Origin: Helicobacter turcicus
GTDB taxonomy: Bacteria; Campylobacterota; Campylobacteria; Campylobacterales; Helicobacteraceae
Reading direction: 5' to 3'
NCBI RefSeq assembly: GCF_019711685.1
Contig: NZ_JAIGYQ010000013.1
Location: forward strand, 1-46,467
Length of the DNA: 46,467 nt
Positions within the stretch are counted from its first letter, which is position 1. Every line of letters starts with the position of its first letter. The notes beneath the pieces were generated by a model, which ran no database searches, was not told where the DNA came from, and saw only the letters and a program-made list of their open reading frames with translations. The position numbers and the translations under genes are program-made. This document shows, piece after piece, positions 36,494 to 46,467 of the stretch.

Positions 36494-37066
36494 ATGTTTA
36501 ACAAAATCATTCTAGTTGGAAACTTAACACGTGATGTTGAGTTGCGTTACTTGACAAATGGGAGTGCATTAGCAAAATTAGGACTTGCCACAAATCGCCG
36601 TTATAAAAAACAAGATGGCTCACAAGGTGAAGAAGTGTGTTTTGTAGATGTGAATCTCTTTGGACGCACGGCTGAAGTGGCTAATCAGTATTTAAGACGT
36701 GGTTCTCAAGTATTGATTGAGGGGCGTTTGGTGCTAGAGAGTTGGACAGATAATAACGGACAAAAGCGTAGCAAACATAGTATTACAGCAGAAAGTATGC
36801 AAATGTTAGGTTCAAAAGGGGAAGGTGGAATCCAAAATGGTGGTTATAGCCCAAGCAATTATCAAGAGGATTATGAACAAGTGGGCGTTAGCGGAAATTA
36901 TGGTGTAAATAACAATGGCGGTACCAACCAAAATAGCCACAATAATCAAAACGCTTATAGTGGTTATGATAGTCAGCCAAGCTATCAAAAACCAAAGGCA
37001 CAAAAACCACCAAAAGAAAATGAGATTCCAGTGATTGATATTGATGATGAAGAAATACCATTTTAA
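36494..37066 (+). CDS. ssb: Single-stranded DNA-binding protein
   Basis: A 190-residue SSB. The OB-fold (1-110) includes [51 protein letters not shown] and [11 protein letters not shown] long linker rich in Gly, Asn, Gln and Ser (about 115-175) follows, ending in the acidic tip [10 protein letters not shown] that recruits repair and replication proteins. It sits between rpsF and rpsR with 17- and 9-base gaps. Confidence 0.97.
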   Translation: MFNKIILVGNLTRDVELRYLTNGSALAKLGLATNRRYKKQDGSQGEEVCFVDVNLFGRTAEVANQYLRRGSQVLIEGRLVLESWTDNNGQKRSKHSITAESMQMLGSKGEGGIQNGGYSPSNYQEDYEQVGVSGNYGVNNNGGTNQNSHNNQNAYSGYDSQPSYQKPKAQKPPKENEIPVIDIDDEEIPF

Positions 37067-37075
37067 AGGAACATT

Positions 37076-37333
37076 ATGGCAGAGAAAAAAAGATATTCAA
37101 AGAGATATTGTCGTTACACAGAGGCGAAGATCGAATTTATTGACTACAAAGATGTGGATATGTTAAAGCATTCACTTTCAGAGCGCTACAAGATTATGCC
37201 CCGTCGTTTGACAGGTAACTCAAAAAAATGGCAAGAACGTGTGGAGGTTGCAATTAAACGCGCAAGGCACATGGCGTTGATTCCATACATTGTAGATCGT
37301 AAAAAAGTAGTGGAGAATCCTTTTAAAATCTAA
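37076..37333 (+). CDS. rpsR: 30S ribosomal protein S18
   Basis: An 85-residue small-subunit protein that pairs with S6. It shows the hallmark run [19 protein letters not shown] and ends [13 protein letters not shown]. The N-terminal part [17 protein letters not shown] lacks the extra cysteines of zinc-type S18. Last gene of the operon, with a hairpin starting at its stop. Confidence 0.97.
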   Translation: MAEKKRYSKRYCRYTEAKIEFIDYKDVDMLKHSLSERYKIMPRRLTGNSKKWQERVEVAIKRARHMALIPYIVDRKKVVENPFKI

Positions 37334-37351
37334 AATTACTATTTAGATTTT
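37325..37351 (+). terminator. Hairpin at end of rpsR
   Basis: AAAATCTAAA (37325-37334) pairs perfectly with TTTAGATTTT (37342-37351) around the 7-base loop ATTACTA, directly on the rpsR stop codon. A second, weaker stem (TCTCTCC with GGGGAGA, 37351-37369) follows. The position suits an operon terminator, although the stem is AT-only. Confidence 0.45.
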
Positions 37352-37452
37352 CTCTCCATTTGGGGGAGACTCTTTCATTAATCCATTTATATTAATAATG
37401 CTACTAGATTAATCAGATTTCAAATTTTTTAAAAATTTAAATACTTTTTCTT

Positions 37453-37458
37453 TATAAT
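37453..37458 (+). promoter_or_regulatory. -10 of dcuC promoter
   Basis: A consensus TATAAT sits 38 bases before the dcuC start, with T-rich DNA just upstream and the ribosome site AAGGCGGAAAG before the ATG. It is the clearest -10 in the window. Confidence 0.55.
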
Positions 37459-37496
37459 AAACAGATAATTAGTTCTAAAATAAGAAAGGCGGAAAG

Positions 37497-38954
37497 ATGT
37501 CGGTATTTATGATACTTTCAACGCTGTTTGCCGTTGTGGTTGTAGCATATTATATTCTAAAAAAATATAATCCTATTTTTGTTTTTTTATTTTCTGGGAT
37601 ATTAATCCTTGTTTTTGCATTTTATTTTCTAGGTGTGCCTATACCAAAAGCTCCTCTTAGAGAGAGTGCAAATTTTTTAGATGTGGTGCTTGATAGCTTT
37701 GCCTTTATCACAGTAACTTTTAAAACACAGCTTGCTGGTGTCGGTCTCATCATTATGAGTGTGGCGGGATTTGCAGCTTATATGAAGCATATTAATGCTT
37801 CTGCAAAGCTTGCCTTTTTAGCCAATAAGCCACTTGGAAAGATTAAAAATAAATATTTAATCTTAAGTGGAACTTTTGTTGTGGGAATGGCTTTAAAAAT
37901 TGTGATTTCAAGTTATGCTGGATTACTTTTATTGCTACTTACTTGTATTTATCCTGTTTTAATCGCTCTTAAAATTCGCTCTATCACTGCTGTTTGTGTT
38001 CTATCTTTAATCGCTCTTGATTATGGACCAAAAGATGGAAACTTTATTAATATGGCAGATATGGTGGGGCAGAAAGATAATGTTGTTGGACTTTTCTTAA
38101 ATTATCAAATTTGGAGTGTTGTTGCCTATGTGGTAGTGATTGCAGTTTTGATTCCGCTTTATTTTGCAGGGGTGGATAGGAGAGATAGGCTTAAGGGTGT
38201 GCTTTGTGATGAAGCAGAGACACCAGAGATTATAGATCCAAAATGTCCAACACTTTATATCTTATTTCCTTGGCTACCTGTGGTGTTTTTGTTTAGTGCA
38301 TATTTCTTAAACATTAAATTAGATGTGGTAACGGCAAATTTTGTGAGTATTGCCCTTGTATTTGTTATAGAATTTATTAGACATAGGGATGGCAAGAAGC
38401 TAGGCGAAGATATGGTTGTGATTTTAAAGGCTATGGCAGAGATTTTCATTAGTGTTGTTAGCATTATTATTGCAGCGAGTGTGTTTGCAGAAGGGATTAA
38501 GGCTCTTGGTGGAGTTGGAATCTTGGCAAATGCGGTGTCTTCACTTGGTAAAGAGGGAGAATTTGCAACAGTGGCTGTATTTGTTAGTATTACTCTGCTT
38601 AGTTTCTTAGTATACGGATTTGCAGTGATTATGGGAAGTGGGATTGCTGCATTTAATGCTTTTGGAAGATTAGCTCCTGATATTGCCACAAGACTTGGAA
38701 TCGCACCTATTACTTTAGTGCTACCTATAGAAATTGCTTCTTGTTTAGGGCGAGCAGCTTCTCCTATTGCTGGAGGAATTCTAGCTCTTGCCGGATTTGC
38801 AAAAGTTTCCCCCGTAGAAATTATCAAGCGCACAACTCCTTTACTACTTATTGCAATGGCAGTAAATATCTTAGTTGCTTTCTATCTGGCTAAGGTAAAT
38901 CCGCTTCCACAGCAAACACAGCCTAGTGTGCAAATGGAGAAACAAGTTAAATAG
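37497..38954 (+). CDS. dcuC: DcuC-family anaerobic C4-dicarboxylate transporter
   Basis: A 485-residue inner-membrane carrier with about 12 hydrophobic helices. Sequences such as FAYYILKKYNP-like opening (VAYYILKKYNPIFVFLFSG), DYGPKDGNFINMADMVG and SCLGRAASPIAGGILALAG are typical of DcuC, which exports succinate in exchange for fumarate or malate during fumarate respiration. It has its own promoter. The downstream gene converges 18 bases away. Substrate direction cannot be read from sequence. Confidence 0.88.
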   Translation: MSVFMILSTLFAVVVVAYYILKKYNPIFVFLFSGILILVFAFYFLGVPIPKAPLRESANFLDVVLDSFAFITVTFKTQLAGVGLIIMSVAGFAAYMKHINASAKLAFLANKPLGKIKNKYLILSGTFVVGMALKIVISSYAGLLLLLLTCIYPVLIALKIRSITAVCVLSLIALDYGPKDGNFINMADMVGQKDNVVGLFLNYQIWSVVAYVVVIAVLIPLYFAGVDRRDRLKGVLCDEAETPEIIDPKCPTLYILFPWLPVVFLFSAYFLNIKLDVVTANFVSIALVFVIEFIRHRDGKKLGEDMVVILKAMAEIFISVVSIIIAASVFAEGIKALGGVGILANAVSSLGKEGEFATVAVFVSITLLSFLVYGFAVIMGSGIAAFNAFGRLAPDIATRLGIAPITLVLPIEIASCLGRAASPIAGGILALAGFAKVSPVEIIKRTTPLLLIAMAVNILVAFYLAKVNPLPQQTQPSVQMEKQVK

Positions 38955-38972
38955 TTAAAACCGATTCCAACT

Positions 38973-39416
38973 CTACTGAATTTTTCTTAAAAGTTCCGCA
39001 AGAGTGGCAGAATCCAAATCCCCTAACTTACCCTTTTGTGCCATTTCTTGAATACTTTTTTCAAGTTCCAAACTCTCTTGAAAACTAAGCTCTGGAATCT
39101 TGTCTAAAGAGCTAAGTGCAGAGTTTTGACTCTGTAAATATTCTAAAAGCACTTTAGCCCCCTCATCTGTTTTATTAAATAAATTTTTGATTCCAAATTG
39201 ATTTCCCATTGCACTTTGTGTATTTAGAAAGTTTCCGGGCGTCTTGTATTTACCTAGTAAATTTTGATTAGGATGCACTTTTTGCGGTGTTATACTCTGT
39301 ATTTTTGGGGGTGGATTATGAGAAGTTATGGAATCATTTTTGTCTTGCACATTTGGTTTTTGTATGTTTTGTAAAATAGGTTTTTGTGTCGCTTGAGTAT
39401 TGATTTTAAATGCCAT
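38973..39416 (-). CDS. Uncharacterised 147-residue protein
   Basis: No family recognised. Residues 1-70 are low-complexity, rich in Gln, Asn, Lys and Pro, and probably disordered. Residues about 70-147 look helical and acidic, with a final segment (LGDLDSATLAELLRKIQ) that could be a short amphipathic helix. There is no signal peptide, membrane span or cysteine. It lies 14 bases downstream of bioA on the same strand and may be co-transcribed, without functional link. It converges on dcuC. The length and codon use look genuine. Confidence 0.6.
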   Translation of the reverse strand: MAFKINTQATQKPILQNIQKPNVQDKNDSITSHNPPPKIQSITPQKVHPNQNLLGKYKTPGNFLNTQSAMGNQFGIKNLFNKTDEGAKVLLEYLQSQNSALSSLDKIPELSFQESLELEKSIQEMAQKGKLGDLDSATLAELLRKIQ

Positions 39417-39430
39417 TTTTGGAATCCTTT

Positions 39431-40723
39431 TTAAGCCTTAAAGTCTTTTATAATCGCACATAAAGAATCTAAGATATATAAGGCTTCATCTTTGGTTAGG
39501 ATATAAGGAGGCATTAGGTAAATGGTATTACCAAGTGGGCGCAGTAGTAACCCTTTCTCTAAACCTTTATTAAAGACTTCTAAGCCCTTGCGCTCCCTTT
39601 CAAATCCTATTAAATCAAAAGCAAAAACCATTCCTTGATAGCGTAAATTCCCTATGCAGTTAAATTCTCTTAAAATCTGCATTTTCTCCCAAATGAATGT
39701 GGATAATTCTGCATTTTTTGCAATTACGTCATCGCGTTCAAAAATATCCAAAACTGCATTAGCACACGCACAAGCTAGTGCGTTTCCAGTGTAAGAGTGT
39801 GAGTGTAAAAAGGCTTTGTTTTCTGCATAAGGTGCGTAGAATAAATCATAAATTGCATTGCTTGTTACAAGCACAGAGAGAGGCAAGTATCCTCCTGTGA
39901 TTCCTTTGCTAAGGCATAAAAAATCTGGCACAACACCACATTGCTCATAGGCAAACATACTGCCTGTGCGCCCAAATCCTACCGCAATTTCATCAAAAAT
40001 CACATACACACCAAAGCTATGGCACAGCTTTACAGCTTCTTTTACAAAGCGAGGGCTATACATATTCATATTTCCAGCACATTGAATAAGGGGCTCTAGC
40101 ACAAAGGCAATAATAGAATCTTTTTGCGTAGTTAGTAAGATTTTCAAGGCTTCTAAAGAGGCATCAATATCCTCTCCCACAGGAGCCTTAATTTTCAAAG
40201 TTTCTAGTAAAATAGGTGCATAAACTTCTGTATAAATTCCAATATCTCCAACACTTAAAGCCCCAATAGTCTCGCCATGATAAGCATTCTCTAGACATAA
40301 AAATTTGTTTTTTTTCTCTCCTTTGAGAGTGCTTGCATGAAATGCCATTTTAAGCGCGACTTCAATTGCGCTTGAGCCATTGTCTGCATAAAAACATTTG
40401 CCAAAGTTGGAATCCAAAAGCCCTAAAAGACGTCTTGATAAATCAATAATTGGCTTATGCGTAAAGCCTGCAAAAATGATGTGTTCTAAAGAGTCCAGTT
40501 GCTCTTTGAGTTTTGCATTAATATAAGGATTACAATGCCCAAAGAGATTCACCCACCAACTAGAAATACAATCCAAATATGCTTTCTCTTCAAAGTCATA
40601 AAGATATACACCTTGTGCGCGTTTGATTGGAATAAGGGGAATGTTGTTTTCGTGGTCGTGCATTTGTGTGCAGGGATGCCAAATGCATGATAAATCAAGT
40701 TCTTTTAGCATTTTGGATTCCAT
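39431..40723 (-). CDS. bioA: Adenosylmethionine-8-amino-7-oxononanoate aminotransferase
   Basis: A 430-residue PLP aminotransferase making 7,8-diaminopelargonic acid from KAPA with SAM as amino donor, in biotin synthesis. The opening [12 protein letters not shown] is the diagnostic BioA substrate motif. [14 protein letters not shown], the Asp in [14 protein letters not shown] and the PLP lysine in [14 protein letters not shown] are all present. The ATG at 40723 (MESKMLKEL) has AAAGGG upstream; a second ATG four codons later is possible. Other bio genes are not in the window. It is divergent from pglD. Confidence 0.95.
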   Translation of the reverse strand: MESKMLKELDLSCIWHPCTQMHDHENNIPLIPIKRAQGVYLYDFEEKAYLDCISSWWVNLFGHCNPYINAKLKEQLDSLEHIIFAGFTHKPIIDLSRRLLGLLDSNFGKCFYADNGSSAIEVALKMAFHASTLKGEKKNKFLCLENAYHGETIGALSVGDIGIYTEVYAPILLETLKIKAPVGEDIDASLEALKILLTTQKDSIIAFVLEPLIQCAGNMNMYSPRFVKEAVKLCHSFGVYVIFDEIAVGFGRTGSMFAYEQCGVVPDFLCLSKGITGGYLPLSVLVTSNAIYDLFYAPYAENKAFLHSHSYTGNALACACANAVLDIFERDDVIAKNAELSTFIWEKMQILREFNCIGNLRYQGMVFAFDLIGFERERKGLEVFNKGLEKGLLLRPLGNTIYLMPPYILTKDEALYILDSLCAIIKDFKA

Positions 40724-40845
40724 ATTTTGCCCTTTATTAAGTTTTTGTTATTTTACTCCTTATAAAGGATAAATTGAAGCACAAAAATAATAAATTGCGC
40801 TAAAATCGTAAAAATAAATTAAGAGAATTAACTCAAGGGTAAGTT

Positions 40846-42593
<1,748 letters not shown>

Positions 42594-44393
42594 GTGTTTA
42601 AATCTTCCCTTTTTCGTCCAAGCAATACGAAACGTATTACATTTTTTGTGTTTATTGATATTGTTGTTTCGTATTTTACGTTGATTTTGTCTTACGATTT
42701 GCGCTTTAGCTTTCAAGTTCCTTTGGAGTTTAGTGCAGACGTGATGTTTGTTTTTTGTGCGTTAATTGCGCTAAAGGTGCTTTGTCTTGGGTTATTTAAG
42801 CTTTATTTGGTGCCGTGGCGCTTCTTTGGACTTTTAGAAGCACTAAGGCTGTTTTATGCGCATGCTCTAGCATATGGAATATTTTGCGGAATCGCATTTT
42901 TAGATGTTTTTGGGGATTTTCCACTAAGTGTAATTGGAATAGACTTTGTCATTTCTAGCATTTTAATTGGGGCAATTAGAATCTCAAAGCGCATTTATTT
43001 AGAAAACTCTCCTAAAAACTCACCAAAACCTGCCGTTATTTTTGGGGCAAATACGCAAACACCAACACTAATTAAAGCCGCGCTTAACAGCGAGATTCCT
43101 TTTTATCCTTTAGCAATTATTGAGGATGATTCAAAGGCAATTGGAAGCTACATTTCAAACTTAAAAGTCTATCCTAGTAGCGCACTAAAAGAGCTCATGT
43201 TAAAGCACAAAATCAAAAGTGCGATTCTAACGCGTGATTACGCAAAACCACCACTTAAAGATCTCTTTGATGCACTTACAAAACTTGGCATTGAAGAGAT
43301 AAAAATTGCTACAATGCTAAAAGATGAGCAAGAAAGCTTAAAAGATATTTCTATTGAGGACTTGCTAAGTCGCCCAATTAAGGATTTAGATAAGGAGGCA
43401 ATTGGAGCATTTTTAAAAGATAAAAAGATTCTAATTACAGGTGCTGGAGGGAGCATTGGCAGTGAGATTGTGCGTCAGTGTGCGGACTTTGGAGCTAGGC
43501 GTTTGGTGCTTGTGGAGCATAGTGAGTTTAATTTGTATATGATTTTAGAAGAGTTAAACCAAAAATATCCACAAAATGCTACAACTCTTTTTCGTCCCTG
43601 CTTACTTAGCGTCCTAGAAAAAGAGAGCCTTTTGTCTCTTATTAAAGAAGAAACACCAGATATTATCGTGCATGCAGCAGCTTATAAGCATGTGCCATTA
43701 TGTGAATATAATCAAAAGAGTGCAATTGAAAACAATATCATAGGAAGTAAAAATGTGCTTGATTGTGCTATTGAAGCAAATGTGTCAAAGATTGTGATAA
43801 TTTCCACAGATAAGGCGGTGCGCCCTACAAATGTAATGGGTGCAACAAAACGTGTTGTGGAGCTGTATGCGCAAAATGTGGAATCTAAAAATAGTGAAAT
43901 TGTGGCAGTGCGTTTTGGTAATGTGTTAGGAAGTAGCGGTTCTGTTGTGCCAAAGTTTAAAGCACAAATCCAAAGCGGTGGTCCTATAACAGTTACGCAC
44001 CCAGATATTACGCGCTATTTTATGTTAATCCCAGAGGCATGTCAGCTTGTATTGCAAGCGGGGGCGATTGCTAAAGGTGGTGAGATTTTTATTTTAGATA
44101 TGGGTGAGCCCGTGAAAATTGTGGATTTAGCAAAGAATATGTTGCGCCTATATGATAAGGAACATGAAATTGCCATTGAATTTAGTGGGTTGCGTCCAGG
44201 AGAGAAGCTTTATGAGGAGTTGTTAATCGGGGAGAGTGAGAGAAAAACGAAATATCCATCTATCCAAGTAGCGCACCCAACACATTATGATATCAACAAA
44301 TTAAACAACGACATTGCCGAGCTTTTAACGACAAAAGATAGAATTGCAAAGCTTAAAGAAATCGTTGTGGAGTTTAATCACAATGCTAGATGA
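42594..44393 (+). CDS. pglF: UDP-GlcNAc 4,6-dehydratase PglF
   Basis: A 599-residue membrane-bound SDR dehydratase giving UDP-4-keto-6-deoxy-GlcNAc, the first step to bacillosamine. Residues about 10-130 contain four hydrophobic helices. A first Rossmann-like domain follows, then the catalytic one with ILITGAGGSIGSEIVRQC (about 280) and STDKAVRPTNVMGATKR, where the Asp-Lys pair and nearby Lys replace the usual SYK. LRPGEKLYEELL ends the substrate region. The start is GTG at 42594, directly after the pglE stop. It overlaps the next gene by 11 bases. Confidence 0.93.
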   Translation: MFKSSLFRPSNTKRITFFVFIDIVVSYFTLILSYDLRFSFQVPLEFSADVMFVFCALIALKVLCLGLFKLYLVPWRFFGLLEALRLFYAHALAYGIFCGIAFLDVFGDFPLSVIGIDFVISSILIGAIRISKRIYLENSPKNSPKPAVIFGANTQTPTLIKAALNSEIPFYPLAIIEDDSKAIGSYISNLKVYPSSALKELMLKHKIKSAILTRDYAKPPLKDLFDALTKLGIEEIKIATMLKDEQESLKDISIEDLLSRPIKDLDKEAIGAFLKDKKILITGAGGSIGSEIVRQCADFGARRLVLVEHSEFNLYMILEELNQKYPQNATTLFRPCLLSVLEKESLLSLIKEETPDIIVHAAAYKHVPLCEYNQKSAIENNIIGSKNVLDCAIEANVSKIVIISTDKAVRPTNVMGATKRVVELYAQNVESKNSEIVAVRFGNVLGSSGSVVPKFKAQIQSGGPITVTHPDITRYFMLIPEACQLVLQAGAIAKGGEIFILDMGEPVKIVDLAKNMLRLYDKEHEIAIEFSGLRPGEKLYEELLIGESERKTKYPSIQVAHPTHYDINKLNNDIAELLTTKDRIAKLKEIVVEFNHNAR

Positions 44394-45471
44394 GAAGTTA
44401 GAATCTAAAATAGCACAAAAAACAGAAACACAAGGGCAAAAGTGCATTGTTTTAGTTGTGTCTTCTTTACGAATGGGTGGAGCGGAGAAAGTAGCAAGCT
44501 TCCTAGCAAACGCCTTCTCTGGTGTGTATAAAGTTGTGCTAGTGCTTTGGAACAAAGAGGAGCAGTTTTATGCGTTAGATTCTAGAATTAAAGTAGAGGT
44601 TATCTCTAGCAAATATTATGGAATTTTAGGAAATATAAAGAGAGTTAAGGCTCTTGCAAAGCTTTTTAAGGAGCAAAATGCAAGCCTTGTGATTAGCTTT
44701 ATCCATCAAACCAATATTTTAGCAATTCTTGCAAGTCAATTTAGAAGAATTCCAATTATTGCCACAGAGCATAGTATTTATACAAGCTTAAGTGGTGTGT
44801 GGAGTTATTTGCGCCTTTTGACATATCCTTATGCTACATGCATAACAACACTAACACATAAGGACTTACGCCATTATGGGAGCTTAAAAAATGTGCGCGT
44901 AATGCCAAACCCTATCTCTGTCAAAAAATGTGATTCTAACAATTGCGAGATTTTTAAACCCTATGTGTTAAGTGTTGGACGAATGATAAAAAGTAAGCAT
45001 TTTGATGAGCTTTTGTCAGCATTTAAAATTTTTTCTGCTAAGCATCCAGAATTTACCTTATTGCTTATTGGAGATGGTGATGAGTATGAAAGATTAAAGA
45101 AACAAGCACAAGAATTAGGAATCAAAGTTGTGTTTTTGGGGAGATTAGAGAATCTCTACAATGCGTATATTAATGCGGAATTTTTTGCACTCTCAAGTCA
45201 TAAAGAGGGCTTGAGCAATGTATTAATAGAGGCTTTGCTTTGCGGAATCCCTGTTGTCAGCTATGACTGCCCTTATGGACCAAATGAGATTATAGAAGAC
45301 AATGGCTATCTTGTGGAACTAGGGAATGTAGAATCTCTAGCGGAGCATTTTGAAAAAGTTTTAGAAAATAAGGAAATTTTAATAAAAAATACACTTAAAA
45401 TTAAAAAGCGCTTTGATGAGAAAGTTGTGCTTGAAAAATGGCACGCTTTGGTAAAGGAATTTATCGTCTAA
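44383..45471 (+). CDS. GT4 glycosyltransferase, PglH/PglJ-like
   Basis: A 362-residue family 4 transferase, GT-B fold, cytoplasmic face. The N-terminal SLRMGGAEKVASFLANAF and the donor-site GRMIKSKHFDELL, FLGRLENLYNAY and EGLSNVLIEALLCGIPVV show the family, with the E-x7-E acidic pair. The ATEHS segment and the C-terminal WHALVKEF recall PglH, the HexNAc polymerase of Campylobacter N-glycan assembly, more than PglA or PglJ, but subfamily is uncertain. I start at ATG 44383, overlapping pglF by 11 bases, with GGAG at 44369-44372. A longer frame from 44344 would overlap by 50 bases and looks unlike the family. It ends 11 bases inside the convergent EamA gene. Confidence 0.82.
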   Translation: MLDEKLESKIAQKTETQGQKCIVLVVSSLRMGGAEKVASFLANAFSGVYKVVLVLWNKEEQFYALDSRIKVEVISSKYYGILGNIKRVKALAKLFKEQNASLVISFIHQTNILAILASQFRRIPIIATEHSIYTSLSGVWSYLRLLTYPYATCITTLTHKDLRHYGSLKNVRVMPNPISVKKCDSNNCEIFKPYVLSVGRMIKSKHFDELLSAFKIFSAKHPEFTLLLIGDGDEYERLKKQAQELGIKVVFLGRLENLYNAYINAEFFALSSHKEGLSNVLIEALLCGIPVVSYDCPYGPNEIIEDNGYLVELGNVESLAEHFEKVLENKEILIKNTLKIKKRFDEKVVLEKWHALVKEFIV

Positions 45472-46339
45472 TACACAAAAGAATTGACCCAAAAATAATT
45501 AAAAATGCCCCAAAATACTGCAAAGCACTAAGAGTATCTCCCAAAATCCAAATAGATAATACCACAGCAACAAGCGGTTCAATCATTCCTAAAATTGCGG
45601 TTTTTGTAATTCCAATTTTTGGCATTCCTAGATAATATGCAACCATTGCAAAAAGTGTGGAAAAAATCGTTAGCGCAAGCAAGGCGAATATTCCAATAAA
45701 TGGAATCTCAAAAAGATTTGGCATAGTCTCGTGCGCCCTTAGCATACTAAGAAACATTGCAATAGAGGAGAAAAAGCATACATAAAAGCTTGCAACTAGA
45801 AAGTGGCAGTTACGCGTAATGCTTTGACTAAAGATGACATAGAGTCCATAAAAAAGAGCACCAATTAAGGAGAGTGTAACACCTAAATGGTTAAGCGTAA
45901 TATCCTTTGGAATCTGTAAAATTACTACAAGTCCAATAATGCAAAGCACAAGAGCAAGGAGTGTTTTTAGTTGGATTTTTTCTTTAAAAAACATAAGGGC
46001 GACAAGTGTAACAATTACGGGATAAATGTGGTAGAGCATTACAGAGAGTGCTGTTTGGATATAGCGTAGGGAGTCCAAATAGGCAAAAGATTGGACAGAA
46101 TATAGGATTCCACCTAGGAATAAAAATTCTAAAATCTTGCGTTTGGGCAATAGAATCGGAATTTTTTCAAAGCGCGAAAGGAGAAAAAGCAAAGCGCTTG
46201 CACACGCAAAACGGAAGAAAAGAATAAAGTCTGTTGTAAGTTCGCTATTTTGCCCAAGAACTGTCCAAATAGGCATAAACCCATATGCAACGCTTGCACT
46301 AACCATCCAAAGCGCACCGATTTGCTCCTTGCTCAACAC
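45461..46339 (-). CDS. EamA/DMT-family transporter
   Basis: A 292-residue inner-membrane protein with about ten hydrophobic helices in two EamA repeats (residues 1-140 and 145-292). The second repeat carries the typical ATPLVAVVLS-like GMIEPLVAVVLSIWILGD. DMT members export amino acids, nucleosides or sugar nucleotides; nothing here fixes a substrate. The start is GTG at 46339 with GGAGAG 6 bases before it. It is 15 bases after the stop of a partial gene on the same strand. Confidence 0.83.
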   Translation of the reverse strand: MLSKEQIGALWMVSASVAYGFMPIWTVLGQNSELTTDFILFFRFACASALLFLLSRFEKIPILLPKRKILEFLFLGGILYSVQSFAYLDSLRYIQTALSVMLYHIYPVIVTLVALMFFKEKIQLKTLLALVLCIIGLVVILQIPKDITLNHLGVTLSLIGALFYGLYVIFSQSITRNCHFLVASFYVCFFSSIAMFLSMLRAHETMPNLFEIPFIGIFALLALTIFSTLFAMVAYYLGMPKIGITKTAILGMIEPLVAVVLSIWILGDTLSALQYFGAFLIIFGSILLCIRR

Positions 46340-46354
46340 TTCTCTCCAACCTTT

Positions 46355-46467
46355 CTAAACACAGAATCTTAACACCCCCCTATTTAATCTACCCTTAAGC
46401 TTATCTAGATATAATTCCACTTCCTTTTTTGCACTAAATTTTAAATCCCTTAAATTAGCATTTGCGT
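46355..46467 (-). CDS. 3' end of an unidentified gene
   Basis: The minus strand is open from the window edge to a TAG at 46355-46357, giving 36 residues rich in Lys, Leu and Glu (a helical tail including KKEVELYLDKLKGRLNRG). It stands 15 bases upstream of the EamA gene, as in an operon. Too short to name. A G6 run on the minus strand (46375-46380) is near its end. It could instead be a chance open frame. Confidence 0.4.
   Translation of the reverse strand, partial: ANANLRDLKFSAKKEVELYLDKLKGRLNRGVLRFCV

Noticed and set aside
38255-38833. 192-codon minus-strand frame inside dcuC
   Set aside because: Antisense shadow of a membrane protein gene with no start site or family resemblance.
46375-46380. 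G6 run (minus strand) near the right edge as a phase-variation tract
   Set aside because: Six bases is too short to be called a contingency tract and lies near the end of an unidentified partial gene.

Overview
The window is AT-rich and gene-dense. Gene content points to an enterohepatic Helicobacter close to the H. pullorum / H. canadensis / H. winghamensis group. Supporting features are ThyX in place of a visible ThyA, a group III truncated globin beside a Crp/Fnr regulator, CmoB, DcuC, FliR, a dnaA-dnaN-gyrB origin block and Campylobacter-type pglD/E/F N-glycosylation genes. Three homopolymer C/G tracts inside glycan genes and a T14 tract in a promoter region fit the contingency-gene style of Helicobacter and Campylobacter. 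The species assignment is inference.

Layout. 1-9647 (+) is a surface-glycan locus: a decayed glycosyltransferase remnant, a T14 tract, then six tightly packed genes. These are a GT2-TagF fusion with a C12 tract, a second GT2, a TarI-like cytidylyltransferase, a zinc alcohol dehydrogenase, a ribulose-phosphate 3-epimerase, and a second GT2-TagF fusion. Together they could turn a pentulose 5-phosphate into a CDP-pentitol and polymerise it, giving a teichoic-acid-like polymer in a Gram-negative cell. 9914-23963 is mainly housekeeping: argG, an S4 protein, a nucleosidase-like protein, rlmN, a tiny membrane protein, dgt, an MBL hydrolase, the globin/regulator group, fliR, a LolD-like ATPase, tsf, rpsB, a 2-hydroxyacid dehydrogenase, argB and cmoB. 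It is interrupted by two gene graveyards: a DUF285-like remnant with an inverted copy of the rlmN 3' end, and a chloramphenicol-acetyltransferase-like remnant.

24319-26003 (-) is the most unusual part. A polysaccharide pyruvyl transferase-like gene carries two separate G10 tracts. The second tract sits exactly where a length change (to 8 or 11) would fuse it in frame with a downstream SAM methyltransferase that has no good start of its own. 26046-31573 (-) is plsY, gyrB, dnaN, dnaA. Three clustered DnaA boxes between dnaA and ruvC mark the likely chromosome origin. 31698-37333 (+) holds ruvC, thyX, rnr, holA and the rpsF-ssb-rpsR operon. dcuC, an unknown gene and bioA follow.

40846-45471 (+) is a partial N-glycan cluster (pglD, pglE, pglF and a PglH-like GT4). 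It makes UDP-diNAc-bacillosamine, with the ligase and the other transferases presumably elsewhere. An EamA transporter and the 3' end of an unidentified gene close the window. No tRNA, rRNA, CRISPR array or intact insertion sequence was seen.
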